DNA of 64,000 nucleotides from Otis tarda (taxonomy: Eukaryota; Chordata; Aves; Otidiformes; Otididae). The notes beneath the pieces were generated by a model. That model had not been told where the DNA came from, did no database searches, and was given only the letters and a program-made list of their open reading frames with translations. Every line of letters starts with the position of its first letter. Positions within the stretch are counted from its first letter, which is position 1. The stretch covers positions 1,578,001 through 1,642,000 of the forward strand of contig CM048575.1 in NCBI GenBank assembly GCA_026413225.1, in the 5' to 3' direction. Shown piece by piece: positions 11,976 through 23,287 of the stretch. The position numbers and the translations under genes were made by a program.

Positions 11976-14900
11976 TCCCTGCAGTCATGACGTCCTCCCC
12001 TTATCGCTACAGTTCAAATAGCAACCAGAGAGGCAAAGCATGAATTGAGTGAGACAGCCATCCCTGCAGCAGCTCCACAGTTAGTTTGTTGTTACAGCTC
12101 TCCTCCAAAAAAGGACAGTTGTTTTATTTTCTCCAAGGAACTTTAACACTGCCATCAGTGGGCTACACAACGGCTGGGGAACCTTGGTTTGAAGGCTGGA
12201 AGTGCACTGCCTGCAGCTGCCCATCATCCCTAAAATACAGCCATTAGGGAAAGGGGTGATCAGCACTAGAAAATAATTCAGAGCTAGTAATCAAGTTCCT
12301 TGAATTTTAGCCCTACTGTTTGACAAATGGATGCTGAGACCCAACAAAGGAAAACTATTTCTTCCACAGAAATTTTTAATTCACCTGCCTGCCTCTACAC
12401 AGCTCAAGGTATTCAGACCACATTCACTCCCTGGTCATTTAAGGATCCAACCCAGCTGCCAGTAAGACATCCTTGAGGCTGATTTTTAAGATTATGAAAT
12501 TACTGGAATCTCCATTTTAACTAAATTGCCTTGAGCCCAACAATCAATCTTGTGATCTGGAGATGCATCAGCGAGTATTTCTCCAGGCAGCCTGCACACA
12601 GCGGCACACAAACGGAACACGTGGATTGCTCAGTGGAGAGAGGGCTCCATGTCCTGCTCCACCAGTACTCCCCACTACATATGTAGCAGTTAATGTCTAT
12701 CTGGAGAAGCAAAAATTAAGTCCTATTGCAACTATCTGTCACTTGTCAGTTGATGACAGACAGTCGAGGGTGGGGGGTGTGAACCCACAGCCACCTTTTT
12801 CTTGCCACATTTGGCATCTTCATGATTTCCAGAGAAAGATGGACTGAAGTCCATTACCACAAATACCTCCATGTTCAGAGTCAAATTAGTTTCCATGCAG
12901 CTGAAGCACCAGCAGGGAGACTCTGGGAATTTATCTCCACAAATCCTGTTACCACGAATACGGCTCCTTGCGCATTCAGAAAAGAGCCACATCAGCTGCT
13001 TACTCATCACTTCACCATCTGAAGTGGCACTTGAATCTCAAGCTTTGATACAATCTCCTTAAAGGCTTTCTGACACTTAAGTTTCTTAAGCAATCTTCAA
13101 TTAATAAAAAAAACACCCAACAACAAAAAGCCACTTCAGGCTGCTAATTCTCTTTATTACCTTTGCTTCAATGAAAAAGGCTCCAAGAACTCCTTCTCCC
13201 CACCTAACCAGGCTTCCACAGCTTTGATTTTGTGCTTTTGAAAGCACACCTCGGTGCTCCCCAGCATGCACCACACGAGCTGCCTACCTCACACAGGGTC
13301 AGGATGTCCTGAACTGGTGGTGCCACTTCTCTGTGCACAATCCCTACCTCTCCTCTCCACTGCCTGTCTGGGCGAGCCCGCCAAACTCAACACACAGCTC
13401 CTTCAAAGCAGCATCTTACTGGTACCTACATCAAATTACATCTTACTCAGTGTTCTAATGGTGTGAAGTAACAGACAATTCAGGCAATGCCTTAGTCTTT
13501 ACACACAGAGGGGGTTTTCCAGTAGGATCAGCATCCCTTCCTCTGCTCTCCCAGGGGAGGTTCAGCAGCATCTGGAGAGTGAGCCCAGACAGCGACATAT
13601 TCCTACTTTTCTAGTACATGGGAAAGAAACCTGCTGACACCAGGCAGTCTGCCCTCAGGCACCTCTCATGACAAAGCTTCCATGCTATGGGAATCCCTGT
13701 ATCCTTGTAGCCTCAACTGCAGAAAGTTTGACTTCTCCCTCCCCACCCCTGCCACTTGCCCACTACCTTCTTTCTCTGATGCTTTCTTAACAGCTGGTTG
13801 GTCCCTGACAAATCAAACCCTAGGCTTTCTTCACACACAAGTTCATCACCAAACACTACATCTAAACCCAGGCCCTTCATGGCACTGACACATTACAGCA
13901 AGCCGAAGGGTAACACGGTGCTGGAATCCCCAAACTGTGCTGCACAGCCCATCCTGCCAACCTCGGCAGCAGGGACGGGACAGACACTGCCCAAGTGTCC
14001 ATGTGAAACTGAGCCAGAACGATTCCTTTTTTGCTTTGAAAACATTTTTATGGTCGGTTTATCATTTGCAATGACCACATTAAAAGCAGCCTTGGTAATT
14101 AGAGCTTGGAAGCCCCATAACCACCTGATTTTAGAGAGGGGTGGCATGAGTGACAGTCAGAGAGCCTCGTACTCCTAAACCACATGGGCTGTTTGAAGAG
14201 CTTGTCCTGACCAGTGACAGGAGCACAGACTGCACACAGACTCACCGCTCAGTCCCAAAGCTGCAGTTAAAGGCCGCCTTAGGCAAGAACTTTTCCTCGC
14301 TACCCTTCCTCCGAGCAGTAGGAAAGTTTCTTCCCCCTCCTTTTTTGCCTCAGAGCTGGGAAGCTCTGGTTCATCTCCACACAGACCATTGTTGATTATC
14401 ACAACTGTTCACATCCAGAATACTTTACACCTGTGCAGCAACTGCAACACTCCATCATTTCACCCTAACCCAGAAATTCTGAAGGCAGTTCCTCCACGAG
14501 CAAAATCATTTTCAAGGGAATTTGGATTTCCTCTCTGACTTTAGACTTGCACATCAGTATTTTCCAGGGAAATGGAGTACCAATCCAATGGCCAACAAGA
14601 GGAATTTAAACCTACGACAAACACTGTACCTGAAATTATTGTGACATCTGATACTCCACCCTTTAAGAAAACAGCAGGTAGAAATAACCTTATCCCAAAA
14701 GAACTAAGGGAATGGATTTGGTAGTACCACATTGTACGTTACAGGCTATTTTTAACTCTTCCTACATAGAGAATACTGGCAGATGACACTTTTTGTTCTC
14801 AGGGACAATTCTACAGAACAAAAAGACCTCAAATCCCACAAAAGTTTTTCATAGAGGGGACCTCTTCTGTAGAGCTGCCAGTTATCTTTACACCATTGAC

Positions 14901-17314
14901 TTGCTGTTTTGTATAAGCAGCTGCAGGGAACACAAAAGTATCGTGATACACAAACCTGTTTCACCAGGGCTACATTGGCACCTTTATTGCAGCACTGCAA
15001 TCTGAAGTCCAAAGGACTGCTTGATATCCAGGTGCCTTTTATTACAAGATTGGGGGTACAGCTGCTGAATCTGAACTCCACACTTGCAGAGCGTGCACTG
15101 CACCATGTGAGCACCATTATCATTTTCCCACAACCTGCTGTAGGTATCAAAAAACATTCAAGCAACACAGAGCCTCAGATATGAAATGGAGTTACTGCAG
15201 CTTAACAAGTTATCACACATCAGCTGATCTGTTAAAAAAAGAAAAAAAAAAAAAATTGCTTCCTGTATGCTCACACCCCTGAACAAAAGCTTGCACTCCA
15301 TGCAAAGTATTCTGTACTGATGCATGTTGTCTGTGCTTGCTTCAGGCTTAGTCCCCACTGGCAGCAGGACTCCTCTGGTGCAAGGCTCCCCAGAAGTTCA
15401 GGATTTACAGGATTATTTTAGAGGGACAACTTTGCACTTCACATTGCCAGAAAAACAGGAGTCTCCATCACCTTGGTACCCACAGAACCCCCAAAGAGCT
15501 GTACAGCTATTGTGAGGCATGCCAGGGCTGCTCTGAGGGTAGATAACCCTAAACTTCAAAACCCCATGAGATTTGGGACTTCTGTACCTTGTCTCTCCAC
15601 TTACATATCACACTTTTTCCCCCCAGATAGGCTAAGCAGAAATCACATTTTGAGGGAAGATCAGGAAAGGACAAGCAGCCCACACAACTGTACTCCTGTA
15701 GCTCCTGTATTCCCCAGGAGCTGATTGCAAGCATCTGATTCCCACAAAACCATTTTTAACTGAGTGACCAGAAAGTCCTTTAGCTACAAAACTGCCTGCC
15801 AGGCTCAGTATTTATATCTGCACCCTCACCATCTGCTGCAGCTATTTTCAACTCTTCAGCCATTGCCACTTAGAGCAGTTCTACCACAACTGCCCCCTCC
15901 CAACATCTCCAACCAAGGTCCCTCTGCTCGCAAAGCAACTGGCCTTCCCAAGAGAACTTCAGCCCTATATGAAGGTTTGTCCCAGATGCATGAATCATCT
16001 AGGAGCTTTCTTAGAGCCAAAAGCCAAAGAAGGAACCACCCAAGTCCAGGGCCCACAGTGACAGGCCAGCAGCTCTGTCCTTACCTTAGACCTCTCACAA
16101 CAGCTCACAGCTCCTTCCTCTGCTGTAGGACAGAAGCAGGTCAGGCAGGCAGAGCAAAACTCCCAGCTTCCTTAAAAGCAGAGTGTTGCAACACACCATT
16201 CTCAGCAGCCCCCCCCCAGCAAAGCCCTGAGGAGCAGCCCACCGGCCCAGGCCCCAGCGTGGTGGTACTTGCATCCTCTGCTGGAACAACCACCCACACC
16301 TGATTATTGGCAACAGCTGAAGTTACTCTGTTTTAATTTGCTGCTTATCTCAGAAGCAAGGGCAAAAACTTCTTTCACTGGAGTTTCCAGAAAGAGCTTT
16401 AGCTGCTTATTTCTTATTGTTCATCTGTCCTTATCCAGCACTTATTATTATGTACAGCTCAGCTATTCAAAGCAAGTTTAATTTACCTGCAGATCATATT
16501 ACCTAGCCCACATTTTCAGATTTATATCTCAAATGGTTTCTCCTTGCATCGCATGATTATCTGAATGGAGCACGCTGCTGTGATGGATGGACCTCAAACG
16601 GCTGGTGCTTCAATTGAATAAGAGAATCACCAAAAAAGCAGGGTTTTTACTTCTATGTAATTGCCCAAAGCCACAGAAGTCTACAAATCTTGGCAAGCAA
16701 CATCAGATCCATGTATGATTTACTCAAATACTCTAAGTCAGCTGCTGAAGAAAGCATTTTTCTCTTTGACTACAGATAGAGCAAGCCCTGTCTTCCAATA
16801 CAGGCAGCGCGAACAACCCGTAGCAGGGTACAGAGCCATGGTATTAAACTGTATTTGCCTATTTCCTACATTTTTGCAAGATTCAGGGGGGTGTATCAGT
16901 TCAATTTGAACTTTTTTTTTTTTTTTAAGGGAATGGGAGGTGGAAATGCAAACTAATTCCTTTTTTTTATCAGCAGTGATGTTATTTAAGTTCTCCCACT
17001 CTCATTCTCACTGCCTGACTTTTTCCCCGTAGCTCACACAAGACCCAGTCACTGAAATCCTGCTTGTATTGTAACTGGGTTTTTTTACAATGATTGTGTA
17101 TTTTATTGAACGGAATTGTTCAAAAATGAATTGTGTGTACCTACGTCAGTGCCTGCATCATGAACCGAAGGGCTTCTTGTGATGTTGGTGAGCCTCAGGG
17201 CCGCCCCTCAAGGGCACAGAGTACAGCTTACATGTGTTAGAGAGTGAAATGCAGAACGGCACTGAATGAATTTCAGCTACATGTGCTCTTGTCCCCTTAC
17301 GATGTTGCTCGTTA
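11976..17314. other. Unique sequence, no gene recognised
   Basis: The part from 13.2 to 16.3 kb is C-rich on the plus strand and therefore stop-poor. It carries several longish open frames (13798-14178, 126 codons; 14752-15168 minus, 138 codons; 15764-16303, 179 codons). They overlap on opposite strands, lack recognisable domains and read as low-information peptide, so I do not call them genes. A-rich tract at about 15233-15256; T tract at about 16911-16926. Confidence 0.5.
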
Positions 17315-17343
17315 GCTCAGAGCTCTTGCAGAGAGCTCTGAGC
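17315..17343. repeat. Perfect 12-bp inverted repeat with 5-nt loop
   Basis: GCTCAGAGCTCT at 17315-17326 is followed by the loop TGCAG and then by its exact reverse complement AGAGCTCTGAGC at 17332-17343. It could fold as a small hairpin in DNA or RNA. It is too short for a miRNA precursor, and no terminator-type T run follows. No function is claimed. Confidence 0.85.
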
Positions 17344-20300
17344 CAGAGAAGATTGGTGATGTCACCCCCAGTGAAGACGGCACCGGTGGGAAAGGCAGAC
17401 CAGTCTAAAAGCCAGCCCGGCCACCACCTCACTGCAGATCTGGAGAGCATCACCTCGCCTCCTTTTGCCTTTGCTGTCTTGCTAATCATAGCCCCAGCTC
17501 CGGCTGGCAGCAGCTCCCCCCTGCAGTACCTTCACCCTTGGCTCAGCACTCCAGCATCCCCAGTTTTTTCAGGACCACTCCTGTTCAGATAATACGGGTA
17601 AAATAACGCATTTACTCAAGTGCAACCCACCCCGCTGCAGCAGACAGCAGAAGCCGCTGCTGCCAGCCTGTGCCACCAGTTTTACATCAAGAGGGCCCCC
17701 CAGCCTGCTGCCTTTGCATCATCAGCAGCTTCCAGTATTGCCCAGCAAAGCACCCATTTCTACCTCTGCCTACTGGGAGACTGGAGCTTGGACCCCCAGA
17801 GAGCCCTGTCCAAGCCGTGCCCAGAGAGGAGCCTCTAAAACCGAATCTGGATGTGACCACCCTGTCCAGAGGGTTTGCTTCGGTCCTTTGCAAAGCAGTG
17901 AATCTGCGATCTGCAAAGTAGGATTCACCTGCCACTACTGCTGGTGACACTCCTTATGGTGTTCATACAGCAGCACAGGTCTCACGGTGTCTTCTCCTCA
18001 GTTCATTTTCTCTAAATATGACTATCATGGCGAGATACATAGACACACACTTATAAAAGTACATTTTTATGCACCATTTCAGATAAACAGCGTAATTAAC
18101 ACAACAAAACCCACATTTTACAATTACATGTAGCGTTCTGTTACGAAAGCCATCCAGCGCAGGTCTTGAGTGTGTTTCTTGATTGGAGAGATGGCTGCTG
18201 TTCTTCTGCAGCTAAAGCTAAGTGGTTTGTATGATCTTCTGTTATGTGAAGGAGGAGGAGGAAATCAAAGAAGAGATTATAGCCAGTATTGCAAAGCACT
18301 GAAGCACACTCTGCTAATCACAGCATCTATCACTACAAAATGCCTTTTCTGCCTCCGAAGAGCCATCGCCTCCCCCTGCAGAGTCTCCATACACAAATCA
18401 GACCAGGAAAAGAAATGGTACTGGGAAAAGGTTCCGAGAGATGAAGAGAGAGACTAAAAATCTCCAGTACGGCACTGATACTGAGAAAAGTGTAGGTATA
18501 AGTGAAAAAAAAAGTCAAGTTAAATGCAAGTTTTCTGGTTTGTATTAAGCCATACCACCCAGAGGATAAATTTCTAGACAAGCTCATCCTTAGAACAATC
18601 CTGCGAGAGATTTCAAAGCATTCTCAAAAAAAAGGGCAACCAGGTGCTAACAGAAGCTTTCTGTTCAGCTTACAGATGGGGAAGAAGATCAGGGAATTTA
18701 GCTGGAGGGACGAGGGGCCCTTGGGGATTCCTCTGAGCAGGATTTTGTCTCATCTACACTTCGTAAGTGGAAGCCCTTGTGCAAAGTCAGAGCTGTCACC
18801 TGTCCCGTGACACACTCAGAGCTGGCTAGCTGGCTGGTTACCTGGTATCTAGTTATCTGTGCTGGACTGAAAATCCCATGAATTGCCTGTGCTTCAGTGT
18901 CACCATGGCATCTTCAAAACAGCACCTCAAATTACATCTTGATTTAATGATTTGTAGTAGGTTTTTATCTACCAATAGATCCACACTGCAGAAATTGAAG
19001 TTTTTATGTGTTTTAATTTTCATCCATCTTTAAAGAAGGGACAAAACAATAATGAAAAATTGGAAAAATGATTGAAAAATGTAGAAGCTGTTCTGAAAAG
19101 CTAGCAGAGATTTTAAGAGTTAATGGAAAAAGTTGTATTGTACTCAATGCATGGAGTAGAATGAGGACTGCCTGATTTTCACATTGCTTCTACAATTTCG
19201 CTTAGCATCATGCAAACAAGGCCCTAAATATTTCCCATATTTCCCTCTAGCCAAATACTAGGGGGTGGGAAACTATTCTGATGCCCTCCTGTGAGGCTGA
19301 GCCTGCTGAAACTATTCCCTCAGGGACCTACAACCTTCACACCGTCCAGCTTCACCTGGGCCAAGCCATCGGTGATGTGCCTCCAACCCAGCCTGTTTTA
19401 AGGAGTCATCTAGGAAGAGATGGCAGGACTAACTAGTCAACATCTGAGGCTAATCAACAACCATTTAAAAAAACCAACCAACAACAATTTTAAAAAACAA
19501 CGAGTTTTTGCCTGTGTTGTAATAGCTGGTGAGGGCCTTTAAAGCATCAGATTCCAGAGTCCTGTGATTGCAGGCAAGTTATAGCACAGCCAATAAATTA
19601 AATTTCTAGTTCCTATAAAAAAAGTTGGCTATAAAAAAAGTTGGAGGGAACGTAAATACATCCTGAAGACTGGAAAAAAAAAACAAAACAAAAACAAACC
19701 TACTAAAAAAAAAAAAGGAGGACAATGGCAAGCACTTGATGAAAAAACTGTGGGTGTATAAAAATAAAAGGTAAGAGTGTATTTGGGAAGGTATGGAAGG
19801 GAAAGCTTCTGCTGTATAATTAGGAAACAACCACCAGCTCACTGCAGTGTGCTTGGGAGAGGAACATATGAGAGCAATACTTTGTACAAGAGACAAAGTC
19901 TTTGCTTTAATAAGATTCCCTCCTTGTGGCATCCTCTGGGACACCATCCCTCTGTCTGATAAAGCACGTAAATGCTTAAGTTTTGCTTAAGGTTACAGCT
20001 TCTCTAGATAACTCTAATTTGAGAAAGGGAGGAAAAAAGACATAAAGGAAATCACACTGCGGCTTTGTAGGCACTGGCCCGTGGTTTAATGCAATGCACT
20101 CAGAAGAGTGCTGTGCTTTGTCTCCTGAGATTACACAAAGCAAAAAGGTTCCCGAGGATCTTTCTACTCTATCCCTCGCTAAAAATTTGTTTAGAATTAC
20201 CTTTATGAATCATGTCTGAGGTTCCCCACCTTCCTCTTTGCCACGGCACGCTGCAGTCGCCTCCACTTTGCCCCAAGGAAAGCGCTGCCTGCAATGAATC

Positions 20301-21407
20301 TACAATGCAGTGCCTCCGTCCTGACCAAAGCTGATGAAGACATATGCATGCACACTTTGGACTTACTTGCTTTAGTGCATTGTAAGGCTGCAACATCACA
20401 ACATTTAGCAAAATTTCTGAACCACCTCGAGAATCTGAGGGAACAGGGGCCAACGAGCTCATGCTGAGTGTCATGCTGCCTTGCCCAGTAACTGTACTCA
20501 GGTCAATGAAAGTCGGCGGCAGTCGCGGTCATGACAGCTAGAACCTCGCCAAGATGTCACGAGGAACATTTTATCCTCAGCTGATCCCCATGGGACAAAA
20601 CAACCAGTGTGGGTTAACAGAGCTAGCAGAGTTTTGTCTTGAACCTGCCCCTGATTCAGTTTGACTGTGAGGACGGACTCTGCATTCCGTTCCTTGTAGC
20701 AGCAATGTGTTTGGAAAGGTTGTCTGCTTCTCCACAATCGCTCCTGGCTTTACCCTTCTGCTGGAGAAGCGCTGGAGCTGGGAGAGCAGCAATTTCTCTG
20801 AGGAAAGCTCTGACTCAGAAGCTGTCAGTGTCACTTTATAGATCCTGCTCCATGAGACCCTGTTATCTGGGAGACAATCCCGCTCACCTCGGTTACGATT
20901 CCCTGCCTTCAGAGCTCTGCTGTTTCTTTGCAAGTCTTTATTGATTTGTCCTAAGTTTGCAAAAAAACTTCCTCAAAGCACTGCAATTCTGACAGTCCCT
21001 TCTTAACCCAGGTAAGTAGATATTCAATAAAAACTGTACTGAGCAGACTTTTCACTAGAAATAACAAATTATTTGTCTCTTCACTGTGACCGAACAGCGG
21101 TGACCTCACAGAACCTGGCATAACTACAAGCACTGCCTGGATACAGAGCACATGGAAGGTGTTTCATACGTTTCTGTTTCACTGTCTCTATATATCTTAT
21201 TTCATGTCTTATACTTCGTATTTCATTCATTGATCTTTGTATTACATTCATTCTAATAACCATTAAAGGGATTGATGCTGAAAATCCAGCAAACAACAGG
21301 ACAGTCTGTGTCACAACAGACAGTTTTGATGTTCTTGGTAGTGTTTTATCAAGCAATTTTGGATATCTGGAATTTCTGAAATATTGCTGTTAGAATAGTT
21401 TTCCACG
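17344..21407. other. Unique sequence, no gene recognised
   Basis: No recognisable exon or RNA gene. Short simple features are present: a perfect 16-bp tandem duplication at 19613-19644, A-rich tracts at about 19675-19715, and AT-rich DNA at 18.9-19.2 kb. Open frames such as 20577-20933 minus (118 codons) and 19606-19947 minus (113 codons, made partly of A/T runs) have no motif support. Confidence 0.5.
19613..19644 (+). repeat. 16-bp perfect tandem duplication
   Basis: The unit CTATAAAAAAAGTTGG occurs twice head to tail (19613-19628 and 19629-19644). This looks like a simple replication-slippage duplication around an A run. The unit begins with a TATAAA string, but nothing around it supports a promoter. 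Confidence 0.9.
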
Positions 21408-21546
21408 GTTCTGTTCCTGCATGTCTGTGGTTCACTGTTTAACAGCTTCCTCACTGTAGGAATGCAGAAAAGGAGAGAGAAAGCTCCACTGATCAACCAC
21501 AGACAAAAGGGAGGGTGAAAACACCGTCAGATTTTGTGGAAAGAGG
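21408..21546 (+). repeat. Diverged direct repeat, copy 1 of 2
   Basis: This ~140-bp segment aligns along its length with 21880-22030. Shared order of blocks: GTTCTGT, ATGTCT, a TTTAACAGCTTCC/CTCAACAACTTCC block, an AATGCA plus AAAGGAG block, a TGATCAACCA/TGATTAATCA block, and TCAGATTTTGTGGAAA/TCAATATTTAGTGGAAA at the end. By eye about two thirds of bases match. The family is unknown to me; it may be an old interspersed repeat inserted twice or an old local duplication. Confidence 0.65.
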
Positions 21547-21879
21547 TTTGAACTTAAAGGGATTTGTACAATATGGTTTGAAACACATCTAACAAAAAAA
21601 GGAGCACTGCTGGTGTTCTGGACGGCAAAAAAGCTGCTGAAAGAGGGAACGTGCGGTGGTCACAGCATGCATCTCCTAGCAGACCGCCAGTATCTGGAGG
21701 TCTGTGAGCCAGCTTGCCCAGTTACCCAAATTCTTCAGATCTCTGTGTCTTCCGCAGAAGTTTTCAAGGTTTTGGACAGCCAGTGGACTGTCAGCACAGG
21801 AACTACCTGGCAACAATATTAGCAATGGCAGAGAAGGAGCCTCTGCTGGCTTTTAGCCCCCGTTGCTATCAGTAGAGGT

Positions 21880-22030
21880 GTTCTGTACACTCCTCCCTGA
21901 ATGTCTATGCTTTGTTGCTCAACAACTTCCCCAATGCATGGACATGGGAAAGGAGGGAGATAATGGTTCATTGATTAATCATAGGGAACGAGGAGAGGGA
22001 AACCTCATCAATATTTAGTGGAAAAAGATA
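21880..22030 (+). repeat. Diverged direct repeat, copy 2 of 2
   Basis: Partner of the segment at 21408-21546, same strand, about 470 bp downstream. Similarity fades outside the stated limits on both sides, so the DNA between the copies (21547-21879) is not itself repeated. No coding frame is shared between the copies. I cannot assign it to a named repeat family. Confidence 0.65.
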
Positions 22031-22467
22031 ATCGTTACCGCTGATCTTGGGCATGCAGAACCGGATCAGGTGTAAAATGTCTGAACTTATGCAAAGAAAG
22101 TCTTTGCAGCAGTACACAACTCATTTCACTGTAACGTCAGACACGCTCTTAACCTGTCGTTCTGAGAGAGGCACAGCCACCACAGACAACCTGGAGAAAT
22201 CATTACTGATTACTAGCACCAGGAAACTCAAGGACTTCCTCCCAGCTCACTTGTTTCTTCTCTGACAGGAGCAAGAGATCAAAAATGAAAGAGGATGTCA
22301 CTTCTTAATAGTTTCCCAAGTCAAGCAAGGCCTTTACGCTGTAAATATACGGTCTTTATTTGCAAAGAAGCATGAAAGAAATTGATACAAAAGCAAGCAG
22401 AAGTAATATCCAAAGATATCCATCAAAAGAGGGATGTGCAGCCAGACAAAAGTATCTCAAACAAAAG
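22031..22467. other. Unique sequence, no gene recognised
   Basis: No exon or repeat is recognised between the second copy of the direct repeat and the CR1 at 22468. An open frame of 72 codons (22047-22265 plus) has no motif support. Confidence 0.5.
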
Positions 22468-22850
22468 AGCTCTCTAGCCTGAGGAGAAAGCTCCATTTGC
22501 TGAGTAATGGTGATGTAGGAGACCTTAGAGCGGCCTTCCAGTACATGAAGGGGGCCTATAAGAAAGATGGGGTCAGATTTTTTTAACAGGGCCTGTAGTG
22601 ATAGGACATGGGGTAATGGTTTTAAACTAAAAGACAGAAATTTTTTTTTTACCCTGAGAGTGGTGGAGCACTGTCCCAAGTTGCCCAGAGAGGCGGTGGG
22701 TGCCCCATCCCTGGAAACATTCCAGGCCAGGTTGGCCGGGGCTCTGAGCAACCTGATGTGGTTGGAGATGTCCCTGCTCCTGGCAGGGGGGTTGGACTGG
22801 GTGACCTTTGAAGGTCCCTTCCAACCCAAACCATTCTGTGATTCTGTGAT
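22468..22850 (+). mobile_element. CR1 LINE, 5'-truncated copy
   Basis: CR1 tail beginning in the last part of ORF2 and running to the 3' end. Translation of about 22517-22570 gives [18 protein letters not shown], the C-terminal ORF2 block. The 3' part has GGAAACATTCCAGGCCAGG, the usual GGTCCCTTCCAACCC and the end repeat ATTCTGTGATTCTGTGAT. The start AGCTCTCTAGCCTGA corresponds to the leucine-rich [10 protein letters not shown] region, but a short unmatched stretch follows it, so the copy is locally rearranged. The frame is closed by stops near 22580. The long open frame on the opposite strand (22356-22946) is antisense CR1 and not a gene. Confidence 0.93.
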
Positions 22851-23148
22851 ATTTACCCCAACTACGGCAGATGCGTGTTTGTCAATCGATTCAAGTCCGT
22901 GGGATGAGACCAGCAGGCAATAAAACCTGCTTGGAGTAAAGGACAATATTCACAATAGCGTTTAGCCCGTTGTGATCAGTTGTTTCTGAGGAGGTGCAGG
23001 CTTCTCTTGCCAGCTAACCTACCCCGCACGCACCGGAGCCCCGCTCCGGGGAAAGCAGGGCATCACACGGATACCGTCAAGCCAAGCCTTCAATTTAATG
23101 CTGCGCAACAAAGGGTTAAATACCTGTACACCCGCTGCGCATGCGAAC
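22851..23148. other. Short unique stretch
   Basis: No gene is recognised. The sequence becomes richer in CpG towards the minisatellite that starts at 23149. Confidence 0.5.
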
Positions 23149-23287
23149 GCATCCGCCCCCCTGCACCCATGGACCCATCCATGCCCGCCACGCACCTGCC
23201 CCTACACTCATGGACTTATCCGTGCCTACCACGTACGTGGACGCACCTGCCCCCTGCGCCCATGGACCTATCTGCGCCTAGCGCGCG
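23149..23287 (+). repeat. Three-unit imperfect minisatellite
   Basis: Three imperfect head-to-tail units at 23149-23191, 23192-23242 and 23243-23287. Each starts with GCAYCYGCCCC and carries a CCATGGAC/TCATGGAC core followed by TATCYGYGCCTA or its like. The units are 43-51 bp and contain CpG sites. Read on the plus strand the units give the repeated peptide APMD or similar within an open frame (22980-23477, 165 codons); this follows from the repeat length and is weak evidence of coding. Confidence 0.75.

Noticed and set aside
15764-16303. 179-codon plus-strand open frame
   Set aside because: It lies in C-rich stop-poor DNA, has opposite-strand frames over the same bases, and shows no domain or signal sequence.
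18548-18560. GCCATACCACCC, identical to 12 bases of 5S rRNA
   Set aside because: The bases before and after do not continue the 5S sequence, so this is probably chance rather than a 5S-derived SINE.
22356-22946. 196-codon minus-strand open frame
   Set aside because: It runs antisense through the CR1 copy at 22468-22850; the peptide is the reverse reading of the CR1 tail.
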